From NCBI RefSeq assembly GCF_009866965.1, contig NZ_SPKJ01000032.1, positions 1 through 39,250 of the forward strand: a DNA stretch of 39,250 bases, given 5' to 3'. The notes below the pieces were generated by a model. That model made no database searches. It saw nothing but the letters and a program-made list of their open reading frames with translations, and was not told where the DNA came from. The DNA is from Propylenella binzhouense. GTDB taxonomy: Bacteria; Pseudomonadota; Alphaproteobacteria; Rhizobiales; Afifellaceae. This document shows, piece by piece, positions 30,503 to 38,456 of this stretch. The first letter of the stretch is position 1. Each line of letters opens with the position of its first letter. Position numbers and translations under genes: made by a program.

Positions 30503-31333
30503 ATGGCTGACGCGAGATCGATCCTCATCACCGGATGCTCCTCGGGCATCGGCGCGTGTTGCGCGGCCGGCATGAAGGCGCGCGGCTGGCGCGTCTTCGC
30601 GACGGCCCGCGCGCCGGCCGACCTCGACCGCCTGAGGGCCGAGGGGCTGTCGGCGCTCTTCCTCGACTATGCGGACGAGGGCTCGATCGAAGCGGCGATG
30701 GCGGAGGTGCTCGCCGCGACGGGAGGGCGGCTCGACGCCCTCTTCAACAACGGCGCCTATGCCCAGCCGGGGGCAATCGAGGATATCGGCACCGATCTCC
30801 TCAAGGCGCAGTTCGAGGCGAACTTCTTCGGCTGGCACGCCCTCACCCGCCTCGCCGTCCCGGTCATGAGACGGCAGGGCGGCGGGCGCATCGTGATGAA
30901 CAGCTCCGTGCTCGGGATCATCGCGCTCGGATTCCGCGGCGCCTACAACGCGACCAAGTTCGCCCTGGAAGGCTATTCCGATACGCTGCGGATTGAGGTC
31001 GCGCCCGCCGGCATCCATGTCGCGACGATCGAGCCGGGACCGATCGCGACCCGCTTCACGGCGACCGCGCTGAAGCACGCCCGCGCGAACATCGACGTCG
31101 AGGGTTCCGTGCACCGCGACTATTACCGCCGCCGGCTCCGCGCGATGGAGAAGGGCGGCAATACGCGCGGCGAACTCGGGCCGGAGGCCGTCCTGAAGGC
31201 GCTCGTCCATGCCTGCGAGAGCCCGCGGCCGAAGACGCACTATTACGTGACGCAGCCGACAAGGCTGATGGCGGCCGCCCGGCGCATCCTGCCGCGGGCG
31301 GCGCTTCACCGCCTGCTCCGCCGCGCGAGCTAG
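30503..31333 (+). CDS. Short-chain dehydrogenase/reductase (extended C-terminus)
   Basis: This 276-residue SDR shows GCSSGIG (residues 11-17), FNNGAYA, the catalytic serine in MNSSVLGI and the Tyr-Lys pair in GAYNATKFALEGYSD. The C-terminal part (GGNTRGELGPEAVLKALVHACES...HYYVTQPTRLMAAARRILP) resembles SDRs related to retinol and 17-beta-hydroxysteroid dehydrogenases. The substrate is not known. It is divergent from the AEC carrier and is followed by the HIG1-type gene after 141 bases that contain a 13-bp direct repeat. Confidence 0.85.
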   Translation: MADARSILITGCSSGIGACCAAGMKARGWRVFATARAPADLDRLRAEGLSALFLDYADEGSIEAAMAEVLAATGGRLDALFNNGAYAQPGAIEDIGTDLLKAQFEANFFGWHALTRLAVPVMRRQGGGRIVMNSSVLGIIALGFRGAYNATKFALEGYSDTLRIEVAPAGIHVATIEPGPIATRFTATALKHARANIDVEGSVHRDYYRRRLRAMEKGGNTRGELGPEAVLKALVHACESPRPKTHYYVTQPTRLMAAARRILPRAALHRLLRRAS

Positions 31334-31412
31334 CGGATCCGGCGGGGAAGACCGCCGGAGAGGCGACCTCCCGCGGCCGCCGCTGCTGCGCTATGCCGCG
31401 CGGATCCGGCGG
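31333..31412. repeat. 13-bp direct repeat pair between SDR and HIG1 genes
   Basis: GCGGATCCGGCGG occurs at 31333-31345 and 31400-31412, offset by 67 bases, each with the palindrome CGGATCCG. No gene is supported in this interval. It may be a pair of protein-binding sites or chance in GC-rich DNA. Confidence 0.3.
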
Positions 31413-31474
31413 CTGCGGACTTGAACCGCGCCGCCTGCACGCTCAATTGGGCCGATGCCCACCACGGAAACGTC

Positions 31475-31666
31475 ATGAGTTCGCTCTTTCAGGTGATCAC
31501 GCCCATCGCGATGGCGATCGTGGTGCTCATCCTTCTCCTCGGCCTCTGGAACATGATGCGCGGCGGCAGCCCCAGCACCTCGCAGAAGCTGATGCGCGCC
31601 CGCGTCGTCATGCAGTTCGTCGCCATCGTCCTCGCGATGACCGCGCTCTGGTTCATGGGCCGCTGA
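31475..31666 (+). CDS. Twin-transmembrane HIG1-domain-like small protein
   Basis: This 63-residue inner membrane protein has two helices (IAMAIVVLILLLGLWNMM and RVVMQFVAIVLAMTALWFM) joined by a short basic loop (RGGSPSTSQKLMRAR). The loop and helices match the HIG1-like twin-transmembrane family found in alphaproteobacteria, thought to relate to respiratory complexes. In many Rhizobiales it is next to a PduO-type adenosyltransferase. Here a PagL-like gene lies between them. The stop codon sits in the loop of a GCCGC/GCGGC hairpin (31659-31672). Confidence 0.75.
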   Translation: MSSLFQVITPIAMAIVVLILLLGLWNMMRGGSPSTSQKLMRARVVMQFVAIVLAMTALWFMGR

Positions 31667-31815
31667 CGCGGCGGCGCGGAGCGAGCGCCGGCCCCCCTGT
31701 CGCATCCCAGTTACATCCCCGGGAAGAACGGCCGGTTCCGTCGCCGATCCCGAGCCGCCGCCTTGCATTGCGTCCGGCCCGAGGCTAGCCATGTCCGTCC
31801 TAATCGGGTCCGGTC

Positions 31816-32418
31816 ATGCGCATTCTCGGCACAGCCCTTCTCCTCAGCCTGGCTTCCGGCTGCGCCTATGCGGCGGACCTGCCGCCGGCCGCGCCAAGCG
31901 CCGAGCTCTTCTCGCCGCAACCGGTCGAGAGCCGCAAGTTCATCGACGAGGTGCGGGTCGGCGCCACGCTCTTCGTCGACGAGCGCGACTATGTGCGCGA
32001 GGAGGGCCTGTTCGTCTCCGGCGAGGTTCTCTTCTCCCGCTTCGTGCCGGAGATGCAGAACCCGATCCTCAACGTGCTGCTCCGGCCCCGCCCCCATGTC
32101 GGCACGACCGTCTCCACGGCCGGGAAGACCAGCCAGATCTATGCGGGCCTCACCTGGGACATTCCGGTCGGCAAGCGGTTCTTCGTGACCGGCACGTTCG
32201 GCGGTACGGTGCATAACGGCGTGACCGGCGAGCAGCTCGTCCAGAACCGCCCGGAAACCGGCTGCAGCGTCCTCTTCCGCGAGAGCATCGGCCTCGGCGT
32301 CAACATCACCGACCGCTGGAGCATCATCGGCGCGATCGACCATTCATCGAACAGCGGCCTGTGCGACCCGAATGACGGTCTGACGCATGCCGGGATCTGG
32401 GTCGGCTACAAGTTCTAG
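31816..32418 (+). CDS. Lipid A 3-O-deacylase-like outer membrane protein (PagL family)
   Basis: This 200-residue protein has a signal peptide (LGTALLLSLASGCAYA) and alternating beta-strands of an eight-stranded barrel. The PagL catalytic signature lies near the C-terminus: AIDHSSNSGLCDPNDG, in which the His and the Ser two residues later match the HxS pair of PagL. The final strand ends in aromatic GYKF, as outer membrane proteins do. PagL removes the 3-O acyl chain of lipid A. The Shine-Dalgarno is weak. The gene separates the HIG1-like protein from the adenosyltransferase. Confidence 0.8.
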   Translation: MRILGTALLLSLASGCAYAADLPPAAPSAELFSPQPVESRKFIDEVRVGATLFVDERDYVREEGLFVSGEVLFSRFVPEMQNPILNVLLRPRPHVGTTVSTAGKTSQIYAGLTWDIPVGKRFFVTGTFGGTVHNGVTGEQLVQNRPETGCSVLFRESIGLGVNITDRWSIIGAIDHSSNSGLCDPNDGLTHAGIWVGYKF

Positions 32419-32466
32419 CCGATGGCGGCGCCCGTTCGGCGGAGCGCCGCCGGGAAGGAGCCGCCG

Positions 32467-33048
32467 ATGGTCGTCCTCAACAAGATCTACACCCGCACCG
32501 GCGACGACGGGACGACCGCGCTCGGCACGGGCGAGCGCCGTCCGAAGTTCGACCTGCGGATCGCCGCCTACGGGACCGTCGACGAGACGAACGCGGCCGT
32601 CGGAACGGCCCGGGCCGCGCTCCCGCCGGCGCTCGACATCGTCGACGCCATGCTCGGCCGGATCCAGAACGACCTCTTCGATCTCGGAGCCGAGCTCGCG
32701 AGCCCCGACGACGGAAGGCCGAAATCCTACGAGCCGCTGAAGGTGATCGATTCGCAGGTGACGCGGCTCGAGGAGGAGATCGACCTCCTCAATGCCGACC
32801 TGCAGCCGCTGCGCTCCTTCGTGCTGCCGGGCGGCAGCGCCGCGGCGGCCGCGCTTCATCTCGCCCGCACGATCTCGCGCCGCGCCGAGCGGCTGATGGT
32901 GGAGCTCTCGGCGCACGAGCCGGGCACGGTCGGCGGGCCGGCGCTCCGATACGTGAACCGGCTTTCCGACTTCCTGTTCGTCGCGAGCCGCTGGGTCAAC
33001 GATCGCGGCCGCGCCGACGTGCTCTGGGTGCCCGGCAAGAACCGCTGA
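32467..33048 (+). CDS. PduO-type cob(I)alamin adenosyltransferase
   Basis: This 193-residue enzyme transfers adenosyl from ATP to cob(I)alamin to make coenzyme B12. It carries the N-terminal ATP motif YTRTGDDGTTALGTGERRPK and the helical core YGTVDETNAAVGTAR. FVLPGGSAAAAALHLARTISRRAER and RYVNRLSDFLFVASRWVN form the rest of the trimeric helical bundle site. AAGGAG at 32455-32460 fixes the ATG at 32467. No B12-dependent enzyme is in the window. The stop TGA forms the loop of a small CCGC/GCGG hairpin. Confidence 0.92.
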   Translation: MVVLNKIYTRTGDDGTTALGTGERRPKFDLRIAAYGTVDETNAAVGTARAALPPALDIVDAMLGRIQNDLFDLGAELASPDDGRPKSYEPLKVIDSQVTRLEEEIDLLNADLQPLRSFVLPGGSAAAAALHLARTISRRAERLMVELSAHEPGTVGGPALRYVNRLSDFLFVASRWVNDRGRADVLWVPGKNR

Positions 33049-33065
33049 GCGGATCCGGGAACGAC

Positions 33066-33079
33066 GGGCGGCAGCGCCC
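33066..33079. terminator. Weak hairpin between convergent genes
   Basis: GGGCG and CGCCC arms with loop GCAG are followed by CTCTT. The 53-bp gap lies between the convergent adenosyltransferase and the small minus-strand gene. It could be a weak terminator. Confidence 0.3.
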
Positions 33080-33101
33080 CTCTTGGCGGCTGGCGCGCTC
33101 C

Positions 33102-33410
33102 TCAATTGTGGACGCGCAGCACCTCGACCACCGGCGGGCTGCGGAGAATGCGGCTGAAGGCGTGCATCCAGTCGCCGGTCTCGTCCGCCCGCTCGCCCGC
33201 GCCCTGGTGGCGGAACCGGTCGAGCTGGTCGAGGCTCCTGAGCTCGATCTCGAACTGCAGCGCCGGACAGTCCGGGCCGCGCGTGAACGGAACGAGGAGC
33301 CGGGCCGAAAGCCCGGCCTCGCGCGCCTCGTCGAGCTCGCGCCGGATGAATTCCATCGCCTGCCCGCGGTCGACCGGCAGGACGTCGTAGGAGAAGCGGG
33401 CGATGTACAT
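33102..33410 (-). CDS. Small conserved-looking protein of unknown function
   Basis: This is a 102-residue protein I do not recognise. It starts MYIARFSYDVLPVDR and has an even mix of strands and helices, with a possible ferredoxin-like dimeric alpha-beta barrel pattern (NIPSNAP-like): a first strand, a helix (QAMEFIRRELDEAREAG), then LQFEIELRSLDQLDRF. GGAAGGGA precedes the ATG. It lies 81 bases after the AtzH-like gene on the same strand and may be the last gene of that operon. No catalytic motif is evident. Confidence 0.6.
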   Translation of the reverse strand: MYIARFSYDVLPVDRGQAMEFIRRELDEAREAGLSARLLVPFTRGPDCPALQFEIELRSLDQLDRFRHQGAGERADETGDWMHAFSRILRSPPVVEVLRVHN

Positions 33411-33491
33411 GGCGGTCCCTTCCGTCTCGTATGGCTCTTGCCAGCCGACATCTAGGGCCGCCGCCCGGCCCGGACACCGCCGGGCGCCCGC

Positions 33492-33887
33492 TCAGCCGGG
33501 ATCGTCGATGACGCTCACATGGGCGGCGGCGACCCGCCAGCCTTCCGGCATCCGCACCCAGGTCTGCATCTGCCGTCCGACCTTGCCCGGCGCGCCGGCG
33601 CGGCGGAAGAGCGTCGAGGCGACCGCGAAGTCCCTGCCATAGGTGGTGACCACCGTCCGCTCCAGGCTGCGGGCGAGCCCCGCCGGGGAGCGCGCGGCGC
33701 GGAAGGCGGCGATCTCGGCATAGCCGTAGAGATTCTCGCCGGCGCCGTAGCGCAGCGTCGTCGGACGGTCGAGGAAGAAGCCGTCGAGGGCGGCGACGTC
33801 GTTCGTCACGAGCGCCGTCTCGTAGGCCGCGAAGGCCGCTTCCACCTCGGCCCTGACCTCGGGAATGTCGATCTCCGGCGCGCTCAC
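33492..33887 (-). CDS. AtzH/HpxZ-like protein (DUF3225)
   Basis: This 131-residue NTF2-fold protein shows EVRAEVEAAFAAYETALVTNDVAALDGFF, TLRYGAGENLYGYAEIAAFRAAR and a C-terminal QMQTWVRMPEGWRVAAAHVS. This is the AtzH-like/HpxZ family. HpxZ is tied to oxalurate breakdown. AtzH of Pseudomonas ADP is reported to handle 1,3-dicarboxyurea, the product of AtzE, in cyanuric acid breakdown. GTG 33887 is chosen: its GTGA overlaps the stop of the upstream MTHFS-like gene by four bases. Company with AtzD-, AtzE- and AtzG-like genes favours the AtzH role (inference). Confidence 0.75.
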   Translation of the reverse strand: MSAPEIDIPEVRAEVEAAFAAYETALVTNDVAALDGFFLDRPTTLRYGAGENLYGYAEIAAFRAARSPAGLARSLERTVVTTYGRDFAVASTLFRRAGAPGKVGRQMQTWVRMPEGWRVAAAHVSVIDDPG

Positions 33888-34642
33888 CGCTCGAGCCTCG
33901 CGCGGAGCTCCTTCAGGAACGGGATGTTCTCGTACTGGTCCGGCTGGACGACGTCCCATGCCACGCCGGGCGGCTGGCCGAACGGCGTCTCGGTGTCGAT
34001 CAGCTCCTTCTCCGTGGCGATGAAATGGAGCGCCGAATCATGCCCGAGCATGGGCAGCTTCGCCTCATCGACCACCTGGCTCGAATGGACGGTGGTGGCG
34101 ATCGTGGTGGTGCCGTCCACCTTGCCGAGCTCGCGGAAGATGCCGAGTTCGAGATCGGCGAAGCCGCCGCCCTTGCCGGTCCGCCCGCCGGCGCGCGTCA
34201 CCGCCACGCAGCCGACGACGACGAAATCGAGAAAGTCCATCTCGTCGAACTCGACCGGCGTGCCGTGCATGAGGAAGCCCTGCGCCGTGGCGGCCGTCTC
34301 GAACTCGACGCCCTTCGCGCGGAGCTCCGCCGGATCGAGCCGGACGAACGGAAAGCCCCGGGTGAGTTCCGGGACCGGCGCGTAGACCACCTTGTCCTCG
34401 TGGAGGGCGCGGAGACGCACCGGGATCTGCGGCGGGTCGGGATTGCACTTCACGATCTTCGCCGCCTTCCATTGCGGCAGGCGGGCGAGGTTCCAGGCCG
34501 CGAGGTCGGCACCGACGAAATTCGGGATGCGGCTCCGGACCGGGCCGACATTGACCTCGTTCGCCTCCAGGCTCGCCCAGATCTCCGCCCGGAGCACGTC
34601 CTTCTCGCCGTTCCGCCCGGCCCAGCGGGCATCCCCGTTCAT
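33884..34642 (-). CDS. 5-formyltetrahydrofolate cyclo-ligase-like (MTHFS domain) protein
   Basis: This 252-residue protein contains an MTHFS-like fold: VLRAEIWASLEANEVNVGP at the N-terminus, VKCNPDPPQIPVR, and the nucleotide-binding motif RTGKGGGFADLE. The distal part is longer than in housekeeping MTHFS proteins of about 190 residues (TIATTVHSSQVVDEAKLPM...). Its start overlaps the AtzE-like stop by four bases (ATGA). Because it lies inside a ring-cleavage operon, it may bind or act on a catabolic intermediate rather than folate. That is a guess; no direct evidence is seen. Confidence 0.7.
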   Translation of the reverse strand: MNGDARWAGRNGEKDVLRAEIWASLEANEVNVGPVRSRIPNFVGADLAAWNLARLPQWKAAKIVKCNPDPPQIPVRLRALHEDKVVYAPVPELTRGFPFVRLDPAELRAKGVEFETAATAQGFLMHGTPVEFDEMDFLDFVVVGCVAVTRAGGRTGKGGGFADLELGIFRELGKVDGTTTIATTVHSSQVVDEAKLPMLGHDSALHFIATEKELIDTETPFGQPPGVAWDVVQPDQYENIPFLKELRARLER

Positions 34643-36048
34643 GCAGCCATGTCCTCCTTCGCCGCGACAGGGGCCGCGGCCATGCCCGTCATTTCGAGCT
34701 GATGCGCCGCGCGGAGCGCCAGATCCTCGCGCCAGGCCGGCGCGATCACCTGCACGCCGATCGGCAGGGACGCGCCGGGAAGCCAGACCGGCACCGCGAC
34801 CACCGGCAGGCCGACGAAGCTGATCGGCTGCGTGAAGATCCCGATATTCGGGCGCGCCGGCACCTCGACCCCGCCGAGCAGGACGTTCCGCGTACCCGAG
34901 GGCAGAGCGGGAAAGGGCGTCGCGGGCGCGAGCAGGAGATCGACCGTCTCGAAGACGCCGCGCACCGCCTCGCGGTACCAGGACCGGAAGCGCTGCGCCG
35001 CGACGAGCCAGGCGGCAGGCACCATCGCGCCGGACAGGAAGCGGTCGCGCGTCTCGGGGTCGTAATCCGCCGCGCGGCGGCGGAGCCGGCCGAGATGGAG
35101 CGCGGCGGATTCCGCCGTCGTGACGAGATAGGCGGCGGCGCGGGCGCGCGCCGCTTCGGGCAGGATCACCTCGCGCTCCGCGCCGAGCGCCGCGGCGAGG
35201 CGATCGACGGCCGCGATGGCCTCGGGGCCGGCACGCTCGCGGAAATAGCCGCCCGCGACCGCGACGCGCAGGCCTTCGGCGCCCTTCGCGATCTCCCGCA
35301 CCGCGGCGAGCGGCGGCCGGCCCGCCTGCGCGGGGTCGCGCGGATCCGGGCCCTCGAGCGCATCGAAGAGGAGCGCGAGGTCGAGCGCGGAGCGCGCGAT
35401 CGGGCCGAGATGGTCGAGGCTCGGGCAGAACGGGAACGTGCCCGCGCGCGAGAGCCGGCCGAAGGTCGGCTTCAGGCCGAAGAGACCGCAGAAGGAGGAC
35501 GGCACGCGGATCGAGCCGTTGGTGTCGGAACCGAGGCTCGCCGCGACCATGCCGGCGGCGACCGCGGTGCCCGAGCCGCCGGAGGAACCGCCCGACATGC
35601 GGGCCGGGTCGTGCGGATTGCGCGACGGCCCGTCATGGACGTTCTCGCCGGTGAAGTCGTAGGCGTATTCGCCCATGTTGAGCGCGCCGAGGAGGAGCCC
35701 GCCCGCGGCAGAGAGCCGGGAAACCAGGGTGGCGTCGCGCCCGGCCGGCGGCTCGCCGCGATTGATGAGGGAGCCGGCGCGGGTGGTCACCCCCTCCATG
35801 TCGAAGAGATTCTTGACGCCGTAGGGCAGGCCCGCGAGCGGCGGCGGCTCGCCCCGCCGGACCGCCGCGTCGACGGTATCCGCCTCCCCGAGGGCGCGGG
35901 CGAAGGTGAAATCGGTGAAGGCGCCGAGCGCGCCGTTCTCCGCCTCCGCGATCGCGATCGAGGCCTCCGCCACCTCGCGCGCGGATACCTCGCCCGCCTT
36001 GACCGCCGCGACGATCGCGTGCGCCGGCCCGCGGAGCAGCGCCCGCAT
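34639..36048 (-). CDS. AtzE-family amidohydrolase
   Basis: This 469-residue amidase-signature enzyme has K79 (PYGVKNLFD), S155 (SGGSSGGS) and nucleophile S179 (GSDTNGSIRVPSSFCGLFGLKP), with cis-Ser to Ser spacing of 24. Length and motifs such as NMGEYAYDFTGENVHDGPSRNP fit the AtzE group, which acts with a small AtzG subunit on 1-carboxybiuret (family knowledge); HpxY-type oxalurate enzymes are close relatives. Its ATG overlaps the AtzG-like stop by one base, and its end overlaps the next gene by four. A complex with the AtzG-like protein at 36048 is expected. Confidence 0.85.
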   Translation of the reverse strand: MRALLRGPAHAIVAAVKAGEVSAREVAEASIAIAEAENGALGAFTDFTFARALGEADTVDAAVRRGEPPPLAGLPYGVKNLFDMEGVTTRAGSLINRGEPPAGRDATLVSRLSAAGGLLLGALNMGEYAYDFTGENVHDGPSRNPHDPARMSGGSSGGSGTAVAAGMVAASLGSDTNGSIRVPSSFCGLFGLKPTFGRLSRAGTFPFCPSLDHLGPIARSALDLALLFDALEGPDPRDPAQAGRPPLAAVREIAKGAEGLRVAVAGGYFRERAGPEAIAAVDRLAAALGAEREVILPEAARARAAAYLVTTAESAALHLGRLRRRAADYDPETRDRFLSGAMVPAAWLVAAQRFRSWYREAVRGVFETVDLLLAPATPFPALPSGTRNVLLGGVEVPARPNIGIFTQPISFVGLPVVAVPVWLPGASLPIGVQVIAPAWREDLALRAAHQLEMTGMAAAPVAAKEDMAA

Positions 36049-36233
36049 CACGCCTCGAAGACCGGCGCCGGCTCGACATGATCGTCGAGCGGGAACGAAA
36101 GCACGAACGCGGCCATGGCAGAGGTCGCCTCCAGGTTCGCGATCACGCCCGCGCGCCATTCCGGCGCGACCGGGAGCCCCATGACGGCGGCCATGTGATC
36201 GCAATGCGCCGCCGCGTCGAAGGATTCGCTCAT
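36048..36233 (-). CDS. AtzG/HpxX-like small subunit (DUF4089)
   Basis: This is a 61-residue acidic protein. [38 protein letters not shown] and the C-terminal [10 protein letters not shown] match the DUF4089/AtzG family, the small GatC-like partner that stabilises AtzE. In GatC-type proteins the C-terminal tail wraps the amidase. It overlaps the isochorismatase-like gene by four bases and the AtzE-like gene by one, so stoichiometric co-translation is likely. Confidence 0.8.
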   Translation of the reverse strand: MSESFDAAAHCDHMAAVMGLPVAPEWRAGVIANLEATSAMAAFVLSFPLDDHVEPAPVFEA

Positions 36234-36907
36234 GCCGCCGCAGCTCCGCCGACCGCAGTCTCGAGCGCGGCAAGCGGCGCGGTCCAGCCGACGATGCCGC
36301 CCTGCGCGCGGATCATGGCGAGCGTCGCCGCCTTGAACTCGGGGAAGTAGCTTTCCGTCGCATCCTCGACGAGAAGGCACTCGAAGCCGCGGTCGTTCGC
36401 CTCCCGCATGGTGGTCTGCACGCAGACCTCGGTCGTGACGCCGGCGATCACGAGATGGGTGATGCCGAGCCGGGCGAGCTCGCCGGCGAGCGTCGTCGCG
36501 TAGAACGAGCCCTTGCCCGGCTTGTCGATGACGATCTCGTCGGAGAGCGGCGCGAGCTCCGGGACGATCGCGTGGCCCGGCTCGCCCCGCACGAGCACGC
36601 GCCCCATCGGTCCCGGATCGCCGATCCTGAGGCTGGGCGATCCCCGCTCGCGCTTGGAGCGCGGGCAGTCGGAGAGCGCCGGATCGTGGCCTTCGCGGGT
36701 GTGGATCACGGGCCAGCCCTGCGACCGGAAGAGCGCGATGAGGCGGGCGACCGCCGGCACGATCGCCTGCAGGCGCGCGACGTCGTTGCCGAGGCTCTCG
36801 CCGAAGCCGCCCGGCTCGACGAAATCCCGCTGCATGTCGATGACGACGAGGGCGGTCCGGCCGGGCGGAAGCGCATAGGGAAACGGCGAAGCGGGCACGG
36901 CGATCAT
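36230..36907 (-). CDS. Isochorismatase-like cysteine hydrolase (possible biuret/triuret-type)
   Basis: This 225-residue cysteine hydrolase of the isochorismatase fold has the catalytic triad D24 (VVIDMQRDF), K129 ([12 protein letters not shown]) and C162 ([17 protein letters not shown]). Related enzymes include biuret hydrolase, triuret hydrolase and ureidoacrylate hydrolase (RutB). Its place between a ring-opening amidohydrolase operon's ABC ATPase and AtzG suggests it acts on a linear ureide such as biuret (inference from context). One base separates it from the ABC ATPase stop. The substrate is not settled by motifs. Confidence 0.75.
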   Translation of the reverse strand: MIAVPASPFPYALPPGRTALVVIDMQRDFVEPGGFGESLGNDVARLQAIVPAVARLIALFRSQGWPVIHTREGHDPALSDCPRSKRERGSPSLRIGDPGPMGRVLVRGEPGHAIVPELAPLSDEIVIDKPGKGSFYATTLAGELARLGITHLVIAGVTTEVCVQTTMREANDRGFECLLVEDATESYFPEFKAATLAMIRAQGGIVGWTAPLAALETAVGGAAAA

Positions 36908-36908
36908 G

Positions 36909-38456
36909 TCAGTGCCCCGCCATCGCGCGGCCGATCGCCGTGCGGTCGGCCTCGGCCGCCGCGACCACGTAGCCGATCCGCCCGCCCGACATGACCGCGA
37001 TGCGGTCGGCAAGCTCGAGGATCTCGTCGAGGTCCTCCGAAACGAGGAGCACGGCGGCGCCGCGGTTGCGCTGCTCCATGATCTGCGCACGGATCTCCGC
37101 GACGGAGGCGAAGTCGAGGCCGAAGCACGGATTGGCGACGATCAGCACCTCGACCTCGCCGGAGAGCTCGCGGGCGAGGATGGCGCGCTGCACGTTGCCG
37201 CCGGAAAGGTTCTGGATCGGCTCCTCGGTCGAGGGCGTCTTCACCCGGTAGGCGCCGATCAGCTCGCGCGCCCGCGCCCGCATCGGGGCGGGCGAGAGCC
37301 ACCAGCGGAGCGAGGCGACCGGCGGCTTGTCGAAGACCCGGAACGAGATGTTCTCGGCGACCGTCATGCGCGGCGCCGCGGCGTTCCTGAGCGGCTCCTC
37401 CTGCAGCCCGAACACCTTGTAGCTGTCCATCTGCTCGCGATTGGGCACGAACGGCCTGCCGTCGATGAAGAGCCGCCCCTCGGTCGGCTCGCGCTGGCCG
37501 GAGAGAACCTCGACAAGCGCGGACTGGCCGTTCCCGGACACGCCGGCGATCCCGAGGATCTCGCCGGCATGGATCTTCAGGTTGATCGCCTCGATCGCCG
37601 GGAGCCCCTGGTCGTCCTCGGCGAAGATGCCCGCGATCTCGAGGCGGACCGGCTGCTCGCCCATGGGCCTGCGCGGCGCGCGCTCGCGGATCTTCGTCTC
37701 GCCGATCATCATCCGGCTCATCTCGTCGACGGAGACCTGCCCGACCGTGCCGCTGCCCGCCATGCGCCCGCGGCGGAGCACCGTGAACTCGTCGGCGAAG
37801 GCCGCCACCTCGCGGAACTTGTGGGTGATCATCAGGATCGTGAGGTCGCCCGCTTGCGTCATGCCGCGCAGCAGCCCGAGCACCTCGTCCGCCTCGCCCG
37901 GCGTCAGCACCGAGGTCGGCTCGTCGAGGATCAGGAAGCGCTGGTCGAGATAGAGCTGCTTCAGGATCTCGAGCTTCTGCTTCTCGCCGGCCGAGAGCCC
38001 GGACACCGGCACGTCGAGCGGCACGCGGAACGGCATGCGCTCCAGGAAGCCCTCGAGCTCCCGCTTCTCCGCCCGCCAGTCGATGACCGCCGGCGGATGC
38101 GCCCGGCTGATGACGAGATTCTCCGCGGCGGTGAGCGAGGGTACCAGGGTGAAGTGCTGGTAGACCATGCCGATGCCGTGGCCGTGCGCATCGCGCGGAT
38201 TGTGGATCTCGACCTCTCTCCCGTCGACGAGCACCTCTCCGCGCGTCGGCTGGTAGAAGCCCATGACGCACTTCACGAGCGTCGACTTGCCGGCCCCGTT
38301 CTCGCCGAGAAGGGCGTGGAGCGTGCCGGGACGGACGCGGATGGAGACATCGTCGAGCGCGACGAGCGGTCCGAAGACCTTGGTCATCTCGATCGTCTCG
38401 AGTCCGATCGCACGCCGCGCGCGCGCTTCTCCCGGGATGTCAGGCGCGATGCTCAT
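36909..38456 (-). CDS. BMP-type ABC transporter ATPase (sugar/nucleoside branch)
   Basis: This 515-residue protein has two ABC domains. Domain 1 has Walker [10 protein letters not shown], signature LSAGEKQK and Walker [12 protein letters not shown]. Domain 2 has a degenerate Walker A (GVSGNGQSA), LSGGNVQR and a degenerate Walker B ([12 protein letters not shown]). This one-active, one-degenerate pattern is typical of the RbsA-like ATPases that serve BMP nucleoside and purine importers. Permeases and the BMP binding protein are expected upstream, beyond the right edge or past the AtzD gene. It overlaps the AtzD stop by four bases (ATGA). It probably imports the ring compound that the operon degrades. 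Confidence 0.88.
   Translation of the reverse strand: MSIAPDIPGEARARRAIGLETIEMTKVFGPLVALDDVSIRVRPGTLHALLGENGAGKSTLVKCVMGFYQPTRGEVLVDGREVEIHNPRDAHGHGIGMVYQHFTLVPSLTAAENLVISRAHPPAVIDWRAEKRELEGFLERMPFRVPLDVPVSGLSAGEKQKLEILKQLYLDQRFLILDEPTSVLTPGEADEVLGLLRGMTQAGDLTILMITHKFREVAAFADEFTVLRRGRMAGSGTVGQVSVDEMSRMMIGETKIRERAPRRPMGEQPVRLEIAGIFAEDDQGLPAIEAINLKIHAGEILGIAGVSGNGQSALVEVLSGQREPTEGRLFIDGRPFVPNREQMDSYKVFGLQEEPLRNAAAPRMTVAENISFRVFDKPPVASLRWWLSPAPMRARARELIGAYRVKTPSTEEPIQNLSGGNVQRAILARELSGEVEVLIVANPCFGLDFASVAEIRAQIMEQRNRGAAVLLVSEDLDEILELADRIAVMSGGRIGYVVAAAEADRTAIGRAMAGH

Noticed and set aside
29434-30573. Longer AEC transporter starting at 30573
   Set aside because: It would add a basic unconserved leader overlapping the divergent SDR gene; the TTG start at 30393 gives the usual family length.
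31241-31252. TATTACGTGACG resembling the tct operator
   Set aside because: It lies inside the SDR coding sequence (codons for YYVT), matches less well than the two promoter sites and is not near a start.
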